A stretch of DNA of 64,000 nucleotides, taken from assembly GCA_014529385.2 (NCBI GenBank), contig CM043944.1, positions 170,162,740 to 170,226,739 of the forward strand, written 5' to 3'. The notes under the pieces are model-generated. The model was given only the letters and a program-made list of their open reading frames with translations. It had not been told where the DNA came from and did no database searches. The DNA comes from Adiantum capillus-veneris (taxonomy: Eukaryota > Streptophyta > Polypodiopsida > Polypodiales > Pteridaceae). Both the position numbers and the translations under genes were made by a program. Below are positions 21,928 through 33,725 of this stretch, one piece after another (positions within the stretch are counted from its first letter, which is position 1; each line of letters starts with the position of its first letter).

Positions 21928-23458
21928 ATGGCACCAAAATCTAGTCGTGGCCGAAAATCCACCATTCGTGTTGATCCCATTCGTGAGGAGTCAGGAAGAG
22001 AGTCTGACCCCAAGCAAGAGAAGATGACTGACACTGAGGCTCAGGAGGAGCATAGTCAGGTTGATGAGGCGCAGGACCCACAACACTCCAGTCATTCTCG
22101 ACGCCGAACGGGAAGCACGGAAAGCCAAGAGTTCCAAGAGTTCTCGGTCCCGGCAAAGAGATGAGGGTACCAAGGGAATTAAAGGTAGTCACCGTACTTC
22201 TAGCAGACAAACCAAAGAAGACACTGACATTGAGACAGAGACAGAGATTGATTGGGATGCTGACACTGAATATTGCAAGAAGACTCCCAAGCGCCATTCT
22301 GATTCCAAGAAGAGAAGTGGCAGGATCAGTAGTAGTCGGAATGATTACACAGCTTCCCTGAAAATTTCTTTTCCAATATTCAAGGGAGGGAAGAAAGATG
22401 ATCCAGACGTTCACATACAGGCTTTCGAGCAGTATGCTGAACTGAAAAATATTGATGAAGATGATTGGGGGGAATATTTTCCAAAAACCTTGAAGGAGGC
22501 AGCGAGGAAATGGTATTACCATTACCCTACATGCCAGCTCAGATCATACAACAAATTGCTTAAAGCCTTCAAGTTGGAATATTCCAACAATAGAGGGGAT
22601 GAAGATATTCTCTGTGAACTAGATAAGATCAAACAGAGAAATTTATCAGTCCACAGTTATGTGGAAAAGATCAAGGAGCTAACCAGGCAGTTACAGGAAC
22701 CGCCATCTGAGAAGAGGTTGAGGGCATGGTTTCTCAATGGTTTCAGAAGCAAAAAGCTTAGGGAACAAGAGGTAATAGTCGCTACCAAGAAATTCAATGA
22801 TCTGGTCCAAAGGGCATTAAAGCTGGAACAGCATGCCAAGAAGGAAAAGAGCCACAAGAAGCGAAGGACCAGTAGCAGTAGCTCTGCTACTGAAAGTTCT
22901 GATTCCAGTGAGCTGTCCAGTAGCTCCGAGAGCAGCTCTAATGAACGAGCCAAGGAGAAGTCAAAGAAGGGATCCTGGACCAAGAAAATTGAAGAAATGG
23001 CTAGACAGATTGCCGAAATTAGCCACACAAGACAGCCAGTTCGAAAGATGGAGACTTGGTGTTCGAAATGTAAATCCAAGGAACATATCTACAATGAATG
23101 TCCACAATGTACCTACTGTAAGGCTTTTGGTCATCTATGGAACAATTGTGGCATCAGGATCCACCACTTTAAGAAAGGCAAAGATCTATCAGTAGTTGCC
23201 TACACTGAACCAGTGAAGGTAGAACTAGTCAAAGTAGCTCAAGAGGAAAGACCATGTACCAATGGTACTGGTCAGGGACGTTGCCGATTCCAACCAGGTA
23301 TGGGCAGAGGCAAAGGACCAGGCAACTTCCAGAATAGGAGCATGAATTGCTACACTTGTGGGAAGTATGGCCATTTTGCAGCCCAATGCCAGATGCACCT
23401 GCAACTACTACTACTGAGGTTAAGGCACCAGAGCCAGTCCCAGTCAGGTAGTTACTAG
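21928..23458 (+). pseudogene. Gag of Tat-like copy 2, one frameshift
   Basis: ATG 21928 (MAPKSSRGRKSTIRVDPIRE) is the likely start. Near 22100 the frame shifts by one base and continues to 23458. The gag domain is at 22355-22760 (NIDEDDWGEYFPKTLKE, DEDILCELDKIKQRN), a Ser/Lys tract at 22860-22970, and three CCHC knuckles follow: CSKCKSKEHIYNEC and CTYCKAFGHLWNNC (23060-23150) and CYTCGKYGHFAAQC (23350-23390). Three knuckles are more than the usual one or two. Gag assembles the particle and binds RNA. Confidence 0.8.
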
Positions 23459-23573
23459 AAGCAAGGGTGTAGTCATTGAAGAAATTCCAGACACTTCAGA
23501 AGCACCAGTCAATCCTACCAGCAGCAAGTGGGCTCAACAAAGAGAAATTTGGAAGGCCAAAGGTAAAGAGAAG

Positions 23574-24023
23574 GTGGTAGATGAGTGGCAAGAGCAGAGG
23601 GAACTAGCGGCTAAAATCACGGAGGATTTAGCCAAGAAGCTGCCAGAGCAGCCAGAAAGTTCCAAAGCTAGAGTCATTCAGAGGATACCAGCCCAATCGA
23701 CTGATAAAGATCAGTCAGTACCGGCCATAACTGATACCATGTTGGTTGTGGTACATGGACTAGCTGATGAACTGAGAGTGGATGGAAAGAGTGGAAGCAA
23801 TGCAAAAGAGGAATGGCAGTGTGAAGATACCAGTTCTTCAAGCTCTGACAATGAGTCTGATAAAGAGAGAGAAGAAATTCATGTGAAAATTTGTGATAGA
23901 ATTCAGAAGCTGACTGTAGAGCTGGAGGATATCAGAAAAACCTTGCCTCAGGTGGCCAACTTTATCAAACAGTGCAGGAAAGCTGAGGCGGAGGCCAGAA
24001 CAGTGGACCTGACGGCCGTCTGA
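23574..24023 (+). pseudogene. Gag-Pro linker region of copy 2
   Basis: A 149-codon frame (WQEQREL, AAKITEDLAKKLPEQPE, REEIHVKICDRIQKLTVELE) is conserved with 8889-9296 of copy 1, so it is a real part of the polyprotein. It is helical and charged and ends just before protease. The start codon shown by the frame is not biological; it continues from gag through the disrupted stretch 23459-23573. Confidence 0.65.
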
Positions 24024-24029
24024 GATGAT

Positions 24030-24401
24030 GAAGTTCCACTTATTCAGGTGGACTACAAGGTTAGGAAGCAGTGGGAACCTCTCTCAAGTGTTATCTTGGA
24101 TGGAGGAGCAAGAGTCAACATAATGGGAGTCCATCTCCAGCAAAGAATGGGTATCACTAATATGAAACCAGCACCATTCAAAGTACGAATGGCAGATCAT
24201 AGAGTGGTACAGGCAACGAGTATGATTGAAAACATGCAGATAAGAATTGGGAGGGAGAAATTCAAAACCATTTTCTTAGTTTTGGATGTGCAAGGGGCTT
24301 ATGGGATGCTACTAGGGCGCCCATGGTTGAGAACAGCACATGTTGTTCATGACTATGCAAACCAAACATTAACCATAGAAGGGGCCAGTGGAATAATTTA
24401 A
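24030..24401 (+). pseudogene. Aspartic protease of copy 2
   Basis: The domain runs from YKVRKQWEPLSS to TLTIEGASGII with an active-site loop ILDGGARVNIM (24097-24129) and a second conserved stretch GMLLGRPWLRTAH. The catalytic Asp is present, but Gly replaces the usual Ser/Thr. Copy 1 has DGRA at the same place, and DGG loops occur in other Tat-like plant elements, so this may be a lineage character rather than damage. A TAA follows at 24399-24401. Confidence 0.75.
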
Positions 24402-24424
24402 ATCCAAACAAACAATACTAGGAG

Positions 24425-26040
24425 TTGGAGAAAGGACTGAGGCCGAAGGAGTTATGTCAGAAGTACAAGGCCAAGAAGATCGAGCGAATGCTAGCGGCCA
24501 TGAACATATTCCCTTTGGCAGAGATTGACTTGAATGCAGTCTTGCTGAATAAAGAGCAGCCTGACAAGCAGAAAAGACAATTCCCTGATGAGTTTACTGA
24601 AGTCAATACAGGGTAAAGAACAGTTCAGCTAACTGGAAGGATGGTGAAACCAGCTGATATTGGTATGGTAGAGGAACCAGTACATTCTGAAGAGTACCCA
24701 GTGGATCAGAATACTGATTCAGAAATGAATGGACCATGCTAGGATTACGCTAAAGAATCGACCAAACGAAAAGGAGGCGAGCCTAATTGGTTGCTTCTAG
24801 ACGACCAAGAAGTGGAAGAGTGGAACCTAGGATCGGAGGATAATCCTAGGATGATCAAGGTCAACAAGCACCTCAACCCGGCAATGAAGGAAAAGGCATG
24901 GAAAATGTTCCAGAACTATAAAGATGTGTTTGCCTGGGAACATACAAATCTGAAGGGAGTGGATCCTGAAGTATGTCAGCACCGAATACGGCTGAAACCA
25001 GATGCTAGGCTAGTACGATTGCAAAGATACCGGTATTTCCCATAGTCGTCGTTCCCAAGAAGAATGGAAAATTGAGAGTTTGTGTCGACTATAGGAAGCT
25101 AAATGCCCAAACTATTAAAGATACATTTCCCTTGCCTTTTACTGACATGTTGCTTGATGAGATCGCAGGATATGAAATGTATAGCTTCATGGATGGTTAT
25201 AGTTTACAGATCGCTCCTGAAGATAGAGCCAAGACCACTTCATCACTGAGTGGGGAGATTTCATGTATTTGGTGATGCCTTTTGGCCTGTGCAATGCACT
25301 AGCTACCTTTCAACGGTGTATGATGGAGATGTTTAATGAATTCCTTCATCGGTTCCTCGCCATTTTCATGGATGACTTTATTGTCTATTCACATGAGGAA
25401 CAACGCCTCCTATTCCTAGAAATGGTTTTCAAACGCTGTCAGGAGAAGCGGATTTGTTTGAATCCATTCAAATCTGTTTTTCTAGTGTGGAAGGGACAGC
25501 TACTGGGACATATGGTTTCCCGAAATGGAATAGAGATGGCCAATGACAAAATTCAGTGTGTTCAGCAAGCTAAAGCACCCAGAACTGCTTCAAAGTTGAG
25601 CTCTTTCTTGGGTTATGTGAATTTCTATAGAAGATTTGTACATAAGTTTGCTTCTCAAGCAGTACCACTATATGAGCTTACAAAGAAGACCAGTAAGTTC
25701 AACTGGAGTGCTGAATGTGAGGAGAGCTTCCAGAATCTGAAAAAAGCCATTACCAGTAAACCAGTCGTCGTTAGGCAGGCAAACTGGGATATTATTTTCC
25801 ACGTACATGTAGATGCTTCGAGATTGGAAATGGGGGCAATATTAGCTCAGCCAGACAGAAGAACTGATTATCCGGTTTATTTTGCCAGTCGCAGATTTAG
25901 TCGGGCTGAACAAGGCTATACAACTACTAAGAGAGAAGCCCTTGGAATGGTTTTCAGCGCTACAAAGTTCAGGCATTACCTGTTGGGAAAGTTATTCCAT
26001 TTTTTATGTGGACCATTAGGCTCTTCTATTTCTGATTAAT
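24425..26040 (+). pseudogene. Reverse transcriptase and RNase H of copy 2, with RT deletions
   Basis: A linker (24425-24790) precedes RT. The RT has VDYRKLNAQTIKDTFPLP, MPFGLCNALATFQRCM and the catalytic box FMDD (25365-25376). Compared with copy 1, about 100 bp encoding a fingers segment is missing at about 25033 and the GYNQ codons near 25204 are missing, so the enzyme is probably inactive. Connection (SFLGYVNFYRRF) and RNase H (VHVDASRLEMGAILAQ, 25808 onward) follow. A frameshift lies near 25260. Confidence 0.82.
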
Positions 26041-27516
26041 AAAGTCATTATTCAAGGCAGGCTGATAAGATGGATGATGTTCCTAATCGAGTTTGAATTC
26101 ATAATTCTCCATAAGCCTGGAAAAAACCATTGTGGAGCTGATTTTCTCTCAAGAAGTACTGAAGGATATTCAGAATCACCCTTGAGAGATGAACCAGTGG
26201 ACGCTGATTTATTTCAGTTAGAGGCAGAAGAATCAGTTGATCCTGAATGGTATGATATTTATCAATTTCTTTCCCAAGGTGCCTTTCCAGAGGATTGGAA
26301 GCAGAATCAGAAGAAAGCTCTAATCATAAAAAGCCTGAAATTTACTATCATAGGAGGATTACTTTATCGACTGGGTGTTGATGGTATACTTCGACATTGT
26401 GTCCCTATGGAAGGAAGAATGCAAGAGATTTCAGAAGCGCATAATGGTGAATCTAGTGGACACTTTTCCAACGAAGTAACCCACAAGAAGATTCTGCAAG
26501 CTAGTCTATGGTGGCAAACACTGATTGCTGATGTCAGAAGTTTTTGTAAAACTTGTGACATATGCCAAAGAATGGGTTGACCAACAGCTGCAAATATGAT
26601 TCCTTTGATGCTAGTACAACCACTGGGAGTGTTCATGAAATGGGGATTAGATTTTATGGGACCTTTTAAGAAGGTTACCCCCAGGAAGAACAAGTACATA
26701 GTAATGGCTACTTGTTATGTAACCAAGTGGGTGGAAGCTAAGGCTCTTCCTGACAACATAGCCAAGTCAACTACAAGGTTTCTATTTGAGAATATTGTCT
26801 GCCGATATGGATGTCCAGTAGAGATTGTGACCGATCAAGGAACACATTTTATCAATGACACTATGGAAATCCTATTAGATATGCTTTCAATCAAGCATCG
26901 GAAATCTACTCCTTACTATCCCAGATGCAATGGACAGGCTGCAAGTAGCAACAAGACAATAAAGACTATTCTCACTAAGGTGGTGCAAAAGAAACCAGAC
27001 CAGTGGGATTTGAAACTTCAGACTGCTCTATGGGCTTATAGGACAGCTTATAAGGTCACTACTGGAATGACACCATTCATAATGGTGTATGGCACTGAAG
27101 TTGTGGTTCCTATGGAGTTTGTGATCCCAAGTCTGAGAATGGCTGTGAAGTATGGCTTAGACTTCAACCATAATCTTAAAAAACGGCTAGATGAACTGAT
27201 GCAGTTGGATGAACTCAGGCAACGGGCTATGTTGGAACAAGAAATTGTTCAACAACGAAGGAAGCACTGGCATGATCGCCAAATTAAAGTTCGGGAATTT
27301 CAGAAAGGAGATTTAGTGCTTCTATATCAGTCTAGACTGGGTGCAAAGAAGCCAAACCCTAAGATTGCCTGGGCAGGACCATTTGAGGTAGAGTGGGTCT
27401 TCTCCAATGGCACAGTCAAACTAAAAGATTTATCTGGATTATTGTTGCCAGGAGTATATAATGGGGCAAAGATCAAGCTTTATTATTCAGAGGCTAGAGA
27501 AAATGAGCAAGAATAA
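26041..27516 (+). pseudogene. RNase H end and integrase of copy 2
   Basis: HKPGKNHCGADFLSRSTEG (26110-26165) closes RNase H. The integrase HHCC module ends in CKTCDICQRMG (about 26575), followed by one TGA where copy 1 has AGA. The core has GLDFMGPF (Asp 1) and VTDQGTHFIND (Asp 2), but the third catalytic residue is Ala: CNGQAASSNK with GCA at 26941-26943, where copy 1 has Glu. The C-terminus ends at 27516 without a chromodomain. The long open core suggests a young copy carrying an inactivating substitution. Confidence 0.82.
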
Positions 27517-28085
27517 GGTACTAAGGAACTGGGACTTGCTGATCAAGAGATACCAGAATCAGACATTTTTGGGCTTTTTCATGTGTAACCAGTTCCAATT
27601 TCAGAACCAGTACCAGAAGAACCAGATGAGACTCATCTTAGAATCAGTACCAGTATGGTCTAGCCAGACTGGAAATCAGTCCAGTATCAGTGGGGACACA
27701 CTTTTCAATTTTTAAGCGCCCAACGGTCAGATGGCACGCCAGTAGTAATTATTTTAAGGATGGGTCGCAGTCTTGTCCAATGCATGTCTGCCACGACAGC
27801 AGCGACGCACACAAGTCTAGGAATGGCGAGTGGTGGATATTTTATGGCGCGAACACGTATAACAGTCAGGAGAGTTGGCATTTTTCCTCACAAATCCCTT
27901 GCGCGACGCTTTCTTCCTATTAACCATTCGCCATCGCCAAGCTCTGAGGTTTCTTCGCTACAGCCGCAAACCTCGACCTCTGAAGAGACAGTTAACTGTT
28001 AGCTAGCCTTGCCAGCGACACCAGGGTACGGCTTTGAAACATCAAGTCTTCTTCTCCTTCGCCTGTTTCATCGTCTTCACAATGT
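27517..28085 (+). other. Spacer between integrase and third ORF, copy 2
   Basis: No long frame is seen. Segments are conserved with 14894-15380 (GTAATTATTTTAAGGATGGG, GCGCGAACACGTATAACAG), which suggests a function such as a subgenomic promoter or splice region. A minimal upstream ATG with three codons (28082-28093) overlaps the third-ORF start. Confidence 0.5.
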
Positions 28086-31000
28086 ATGGGTAGAAGGAAA
28101 CGTTCAGAGAAGATGCAGGAGTCTCTTGAGGAAACCCAGGCCATAGTTGTTGCTGCAAAGGCAAGCCTTCCCATCATACCGTACAGTAAAATCCAGCGTT
28201 ATGTATTCACTGACCAAGCAATGACTCTGCTACAACTATGGGATTTCCGAGTTGTGTTGCAAGCTACAAGAATTGCTTTTGACGCAGACATCATCAAGCA
28301 AGTTCTTGATTCTTTCGACGCTGAAGATGGCAGTGCCATGGTAAATGGTAGAAAGGTGTCGGTGACATAAAAGACCATAGCTTTTGCATTCAGAATGCCC
28401 AATGAGCCCAAACCATCTGTGGCAACTCCACAGCAGATAAGTATAGCCCTGAAGGAGGATGAAGCGGCTAAACGTAAGCGCAAGGCAAGTGGTCAAGGAG
28501 TTCCAGTAGCAGGACTGGAAGCTTCCACTGCTTAAGGTTTGTAGCCGAAGCAGTAAACCTTAAAAACAACCCAACGTATGTATCCGAGAAACTTTTTGCT
28601 ATGCTATTGGCCAAGATATTGAATCCAAAGGTTCCTATTAACCTTTGTCAAATCCTGTCGCACAATGTACTCCAGCAAACTGCCAAGCTAAAATCTCAAA
28701 ATGTTTTTAAAGCTTGGTATATTTGGCATTTTCTGTATTGGGCCACTGCTGCAGATATTCATGAGCAGGTAAAAAAGGCTTGGAGTGAGAAGCCGATTTC
28801 TGAGCCCAAGAACATTGAGCTGTCCTCAGACGACGAAGCAACGAGCAGTCAGACTACTTCAATAGACTTGAAAAGAAAAGCAATTGAAGAACAGGCTGGC
28901 AGTTCAAAGAAGCCAAAGACTACACTGACAAAGAGCAGTGATTTTTTGAGGCAGATTGAAAGCCAAGTCAAGATAGTGAATACTGAGAAAGCTATAGTGA
29001 GCTAAACAGAGAAGCAACCTACTCAGAAGACTGTGCCTAACCAATCAGTAGGACAAAGTACAATTGCTACTGGTTCTGGAAAAGATCAGGCCAAGGCAGC
29101 CACTTTTGAGAAGATAGCAGACCAGTCAATGGACAAAGGCAAGAGCCACGTGGACAAAGGCAAAGGTCCAGCTTCTTCGACTCTTCTAGGTGGAGTTTCT
29201 ACTCCAAATACTGAACACATTCTGCACCTGGTGAAACGGGACAAGTTGCAGCAAATGCAGACCCATCAATTGAAAGGGCATCTTCTGCTACACAAAGCTG
29301 ATTATGCAACTTTACCCTACATGGCTCCAGTGACAATATATGAGCCTACTGATTCTGATCCAGCTACAGTTAAAGACAGATGTTCAGTTCTCATAGAGTC
29401 TTCATGAAATACCATTGTCAGTTGTATGGGACAACTGATGGAGGCTGCTGGGTCAGAAGATGAAGTGAAAAAGCTTAAAGCTGACTCGAAGGAGGCTGAA
29501 GATCAGATTCAAAAGCTCCAGAAAGCCCGAGAAGAGCAGAACATACAACACAAGGTACTGGAAGCTCATTCAGAAAGGGTTAATGAGTTATAAAACAAGA
29601 AGCTAGCTAAGGCTGAATCTGAGATAATGATCATCAAGAATCAACAAAATGAAGCAGTGAGAGCTACAGAACGGGCTGAAACAATGCTCAAAATGAAGCA
29701 GGTGGAATTCAACTCCCTGTTCATTCGCCATACAGCTCTGAAGGCCTCTCTTACTGAAAGATACATCTATAACAGCTTGGCTGAAATTCTAAATCCAACA
29801 GGCAATGCTGTTTTCGATTTAGAGAATTTGAAGTCCTTGATGGAAAGTATGCAGAGTGATTTGTAGGACAAGGTGGCTGAGTATAATATTGCTATGATGA
29901 ATCAAGCTATATTGGATTATATTGAGCAGCAGACTTCTCCGAACGAGGTAAAAGAAGACAAGGAAGATGAAGAGAAGGAGGATGGAGCTGATAAGGAGGA
30001 GGATGATCAAGAAGAAGGGCATACAAATGATGATGATGATGCCCCACCACCATCTCCACCTCCAAGACCTGGTACTGGTGGTACTGGGCCAACTGAAGGA
30101 GGCCACTCTCACAGCCATACTAGCCAGGCCAGAATGAGGGCCAGTAGGAAGGACAGAATGAAGGGCAACAGTCGGGTAATCAGCAGACTGAAGAACAGCA
30201 GCCCAGTCACACTAGGAATCAGCCAGTTGATCAGTCCCAGCTCAGTAGAGATGTTAAAGGGAAAATGAAGATGCAGGATGAGGGATCAGCTTCTGCTATC
30301 ATCAACATTCACTACAGCTTATTACCCTGAATAGGCAATTGAGACATCAATAGGCCTCCATAACTAGACAATATCTGGAGGATGATGATCTCCTGTCTGA
30401 TTTGGAAAGATTTCAAAGGTTGTATGTTGGAGCCAGGGAAATGGTGGAGCATTGGAAATCAACAGCTTTCCATGATAAAGAAGCTTGCCGTTTACTTGCG
30501 CATCCCAGTACAGTCCAGCTGTTGGAAAGAGTTCCTGAATGGATACTCACTACTGACGAGAGAGTGACAAACCCACACTTGTAAAGGCAGTCTACTGCAG
30601 ATTGTCGCTCCCTTGCCCTGGAATTAGAACTTCTGCTGGGAAACAGACCAACTTACAGATGTATGAAGGATGTTAGGGAACAGCTAAAGGAAGTTGTGGT
30701 GCAAATGCAAACTGCCATAGGAGTTTTGGATCAGAGAGTCAGAGACATTCTTGAGGACCAGACAGCCACTAGCAAAGGACCTTAGACTAGAATGTCAGTC
30801 GAAGCACAGGCAACTGCTCTCCGAACATTGTTCCAGCTAGTGAGAATCACCAGAAAGATGATGCAGCAAGAGAACCAGGCTGTTCTCAATTTTTTAGAAT
30901 TCGTGTCTGATTCTCCAGTTCTCTTGTATGCCTTTCCAGCAAGAGAGACAGAGCTGCCAAGATTCTTTCCAGCACTGTATCCTCAACACCCAGAACCAGT

Positions 31001-31613
31001 TGATCGCCTTACATACTTCAAAATCACTGATGAGCTTCAGGATTGGTATGAGCGATCGACTGTGGAATGGAAGACTTGGCAAACGTTGTTCAATGATGCT
31101 CTCCAAATCAATGATATTCAGGCACTGAAAGAGGAGATGCATAGGATCCAGATGTGTATGGGCCAGTGGAAGATTCAAATTAGAGGTCTGACCAGGATTA
31201 CTAATCAACTGCTGCAACTTACTGTTGAATCTTCTAAATTGCCTGAAAAGGATATTGCAGCAAAGGTGGGTCTGGCACCACAATATAGGGAGATGGCTGA
31301 GATTCTTTTCGAAGCTCGAGTCAAAACTAATCAGCCTCTTCCAGAAGGATGGATCCATACTGCTTCGCATTGTCATAAGCTGGCCAGAACCAGGATTAGC
31401 AAGGGCAGGCGTACACTCTATGATCCTGACACCAAAACCTATCATTCCCTCACGCCTTATGAAGTAGAGATGACCACCGAAAGGCGGGATCAGCTTGAGC
31501 AGGAGGCCATTTACCGACTGATTCAGAAGGAGAATGCTGGTACTAGGACTTCTCAGGCACCCTCCAGGTCAAAGGGCAAACAGAAGACGGTCCAATGGAA
31601 GGATACTGGGTAG
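28086..31613 (+). pseudogene. Third ORF (3' ORF) of Tat-like copy 2, about 1,180 codons, unknown function
   Basis: The start ATG 28086 gives MGRRKRSEKMQESLEETQA, matching copy 1. Parts in order: N-terminal domain, residues 1-215 (IIKQVLDSFDAEDGSAMVNG, AFRMPNEPKPSV, INLCQILSHNVLQQ); a bipartite basic motif KRKAIEEQAGSSKKPK at about 262-278; a Gln/Lys/Ser linker; a coiled coil at about 450-595; an acidic tract (KEDKEDEEKEDGADKEED) and a Pro/His-rich tail at about 620-680; a helical C-terminal domain at about 900-1160 (FFPALYPQHPEPVDRLTYF, TLYDPDTKTYHSLTPYE). There is no signal peptide or transmembrane helix as in an envelope. The N-domain spacing loosely recalls the putative plant transposon protein family (memory only). 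A few stops and frameshifts break it (28368, 29003, 29405, 29591, 29865). Confidence 0.7.
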
Positions 31614-31911
31614 TTCCATCTCAAAATTCAGTGGTGACTTTTCTTCCTCAGCGGGCAAGTGGAGATGAGAGCTCTACCTTGGCGTGATGGGAGCTCCACC
31701 TTGGCCTGATGAAAGCTCTACCTTGGCCTTTTCAGCTGCCTCTCGCAGTCCCTTGGCCTTTTCAGCTACCTCTCGCAATCTTTCTATGGCCACTCTGTCA
31801 GTGGTCAAGCCAGATTCCCAACATCAGAACCAGAAGGTGTATTTTTCAGTCTCACATCAGAATCAGACAGGGGACTTTTTTTTCAGAAATTTTGGAATCT
31901 TGCCAAAATTC

Positions 31912-31928
31912 AAGAAAGAAGGGAAGGA
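31912..31928 (+). other. Polypurine tract of copy 2
   Basis: AAGAAAGAAGGGAAGGA sits immediately before the 3' LTR and has a counterpart at 18877-18893. Confidence 0.88.
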
Positions 31929-32407
31929 TGTAGACGGCTGGATAGTTCAATATGTGGGAACGTCTTCTTAGGAGATGGGCAATGAATTACTTAGTAGTTA
32001 CTATGGTAATTACTACAGTAAATCCGAAGTGTATAAATAGGGCCCATTACATTGTAATCGGGTTGGCAATTGTTATCATTTGGGTTAGCGCTTTGGCTAC
32101 ACTTGTACTTGAGAATCATTGGCAGTATTGTCGGCTGTACTCTCTCTTTGTAAATCATATTCACTGTAATCTTGATATGTAATTCCAATCATGGCATATA
32201 TTCCAGTTACACTTACTTCTCGTCCAGTCTTCTGAATCTGAATCTGAACCTTATTTCCAGTACATAAGTCTGATTCTTATTTCAGTATCCAAATTCCATT
32301 CTAGTTTCTGATTCCTTTCCAGTCTACTGTCTGAAATCTTCCTACACTAGTAGTTGAAATCTTATAACACTGGAATTAGCTGTCTCAAGAGATTAGCTCC
32401 AATTCCA
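31929..32407 (+). repeat. 3' LTR of copy 2
   Basis: The LTR is 479 bp, the same length as the 5' LTR, with TATAAATA at 32032-32039 and only scattered differences by eye (for example TTCAATATG versus TTCCCTATG near the start). It is followed by the TATGG duplication at 32408-32412. Confidence 0.9.
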
Positions 32408-32412
32408 TATGG

Positions 32413-32709
32413 CTAAACTGACATTGTCTAATCAGACGTCTCATCGTGTCCAAGCGGCGTATCTATCGGATTCTGAAAAAAAAAAACAAGACAGCTTTTT
32501 GTAAGTATAAACATATAGCGACGTTTATAAAACAATACAACAAATAGAAAATAATAAACCCTAATACTAACCATGCCGCCGTGAGATTTCAGAATGTCCA
32601 TAAGGGCGTTTAAACCCTTCCTGCCTGTGTACTCACGCTCGTACGGTGTGGGATAATGTCCTGTCATCGACCACTGTCAAAACATACAAAGAATCCATTA
32701 TGTTAAAAT
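32413..32709. other. Non-coding CACTA sequence downstream of its genes
   Basis: The CACTA transposon resumes here after the nested retroelement. A subterminal-type motif ATATAGCGACG (32514) is present. No coding sequence is seen. Confidence 0.55.
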
Positions 32710-33665
32710 TTAAAAACCCATAAACCCTAAACTATCAAACATAGAGAGCAATGCGAAAACACTTACAAAATCGGCCTCAAATGATGCCCACCCGCCGCTC
32801 CCCAAGTGGTGCGAGCTCCCTGCCTCTACTCGCGCTCTGGCTGCCTCCTTTTGTTGCTTCCACTTGTCGGGATTCTCGCGCGCTGCTTTCTTCGCATTCT
32901 TCCAATCTTCTTTGGCCAGCCAATCTGGTCTGTTCCACCCATGCTTGATTGATTTTTGCACTTCGGAACGCTTGTGCTTGCAGTATTCGCGCATTCGAAC
33001 CTTCATCACGTCTTCATTGAAGCGGTCATCCCGTGTTGGAACGGGAAACTCGTCATGAAGCATGCTGATGACTCTGTCTTTTAAATCATTCGGTACTTCA
33101 CTCCAGGTGTTTAGTATGTAGTGTCTAAACACCTGAGAGCAAAGACCGCGCATGCGCGAAATCACCTTCTTGCCTTCATCATCCAAGATGATGCCGCCTC
33201 TGAAGTCGACGGAGTAAGGCAAGCCCTCTCACTGCTGACGCGTGAACCTGGGTGTCCCGGCACGGGTCTCTAGCGGCGTGTACAGACATCAGGTGTCTCC
33301 CTTGGAGTCTGAGCCTCGAAGCGAGGAGTGTCCATTGGAGTGACTTTTGGAGGAGTAGCTAGTGGTGTGTAGTCGCTAGGAACGGTAGTCAGCCGCGCAA
33401 AACCTGGTGTCAATGGCGATGTCGTGGCTGGTGTTGGGACGGGCAAAGAAGGGGAGGATAAAGAGCCTTGTCGAACACGAGGCGGTATCGAAGCATCGAC
33501 GGCGGCATCCCCACAACAATCGCCACCGCCACCACTAGAGCGCCGGTGCCTAGACGAGTGTGAAGATCGTCTCGTCGACACCAAAGCTTCGGAGCGTGCT
33601 GAGAACTCCGAAACAAAGGGAGATACTTGAGTGATGGAAGAGGCAAGTCGATAACGCGGAATTTT

Positions 33666-33725
<60 letters not shown>

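Larger units (their letters stand above)
21375..32407 (+). mobile_element. Tat/Athila-like Ty3 retrotransposon, copy 2, complete from LTR to LTR
   Basis: The element has two 479-bp LTRs (21375-21853, 31929-32407), a 5-bp target duplication TATGG (21370-21374 and 32408-32412), gag, protease, RT-RNase H, integrase, a third ORF and a purine tract. Total length is 11,033 bp. The LTRs look highly similar, so the insertion is among the younger events. Individual ORFs carry a few frameshifts, stops and small RT deletions, so it is probably non-autonomous. It interrupts the CACTA transposon. Confidence 0.9.

Noticed and set aside
28086-31613. Third ORF as a retroviral-type envelope gene
   Set aside because: I see no signal peptide, transmembrane helix or cleavage motif; composition is nuclear-like with basic, coiled-coil and acidic parts.
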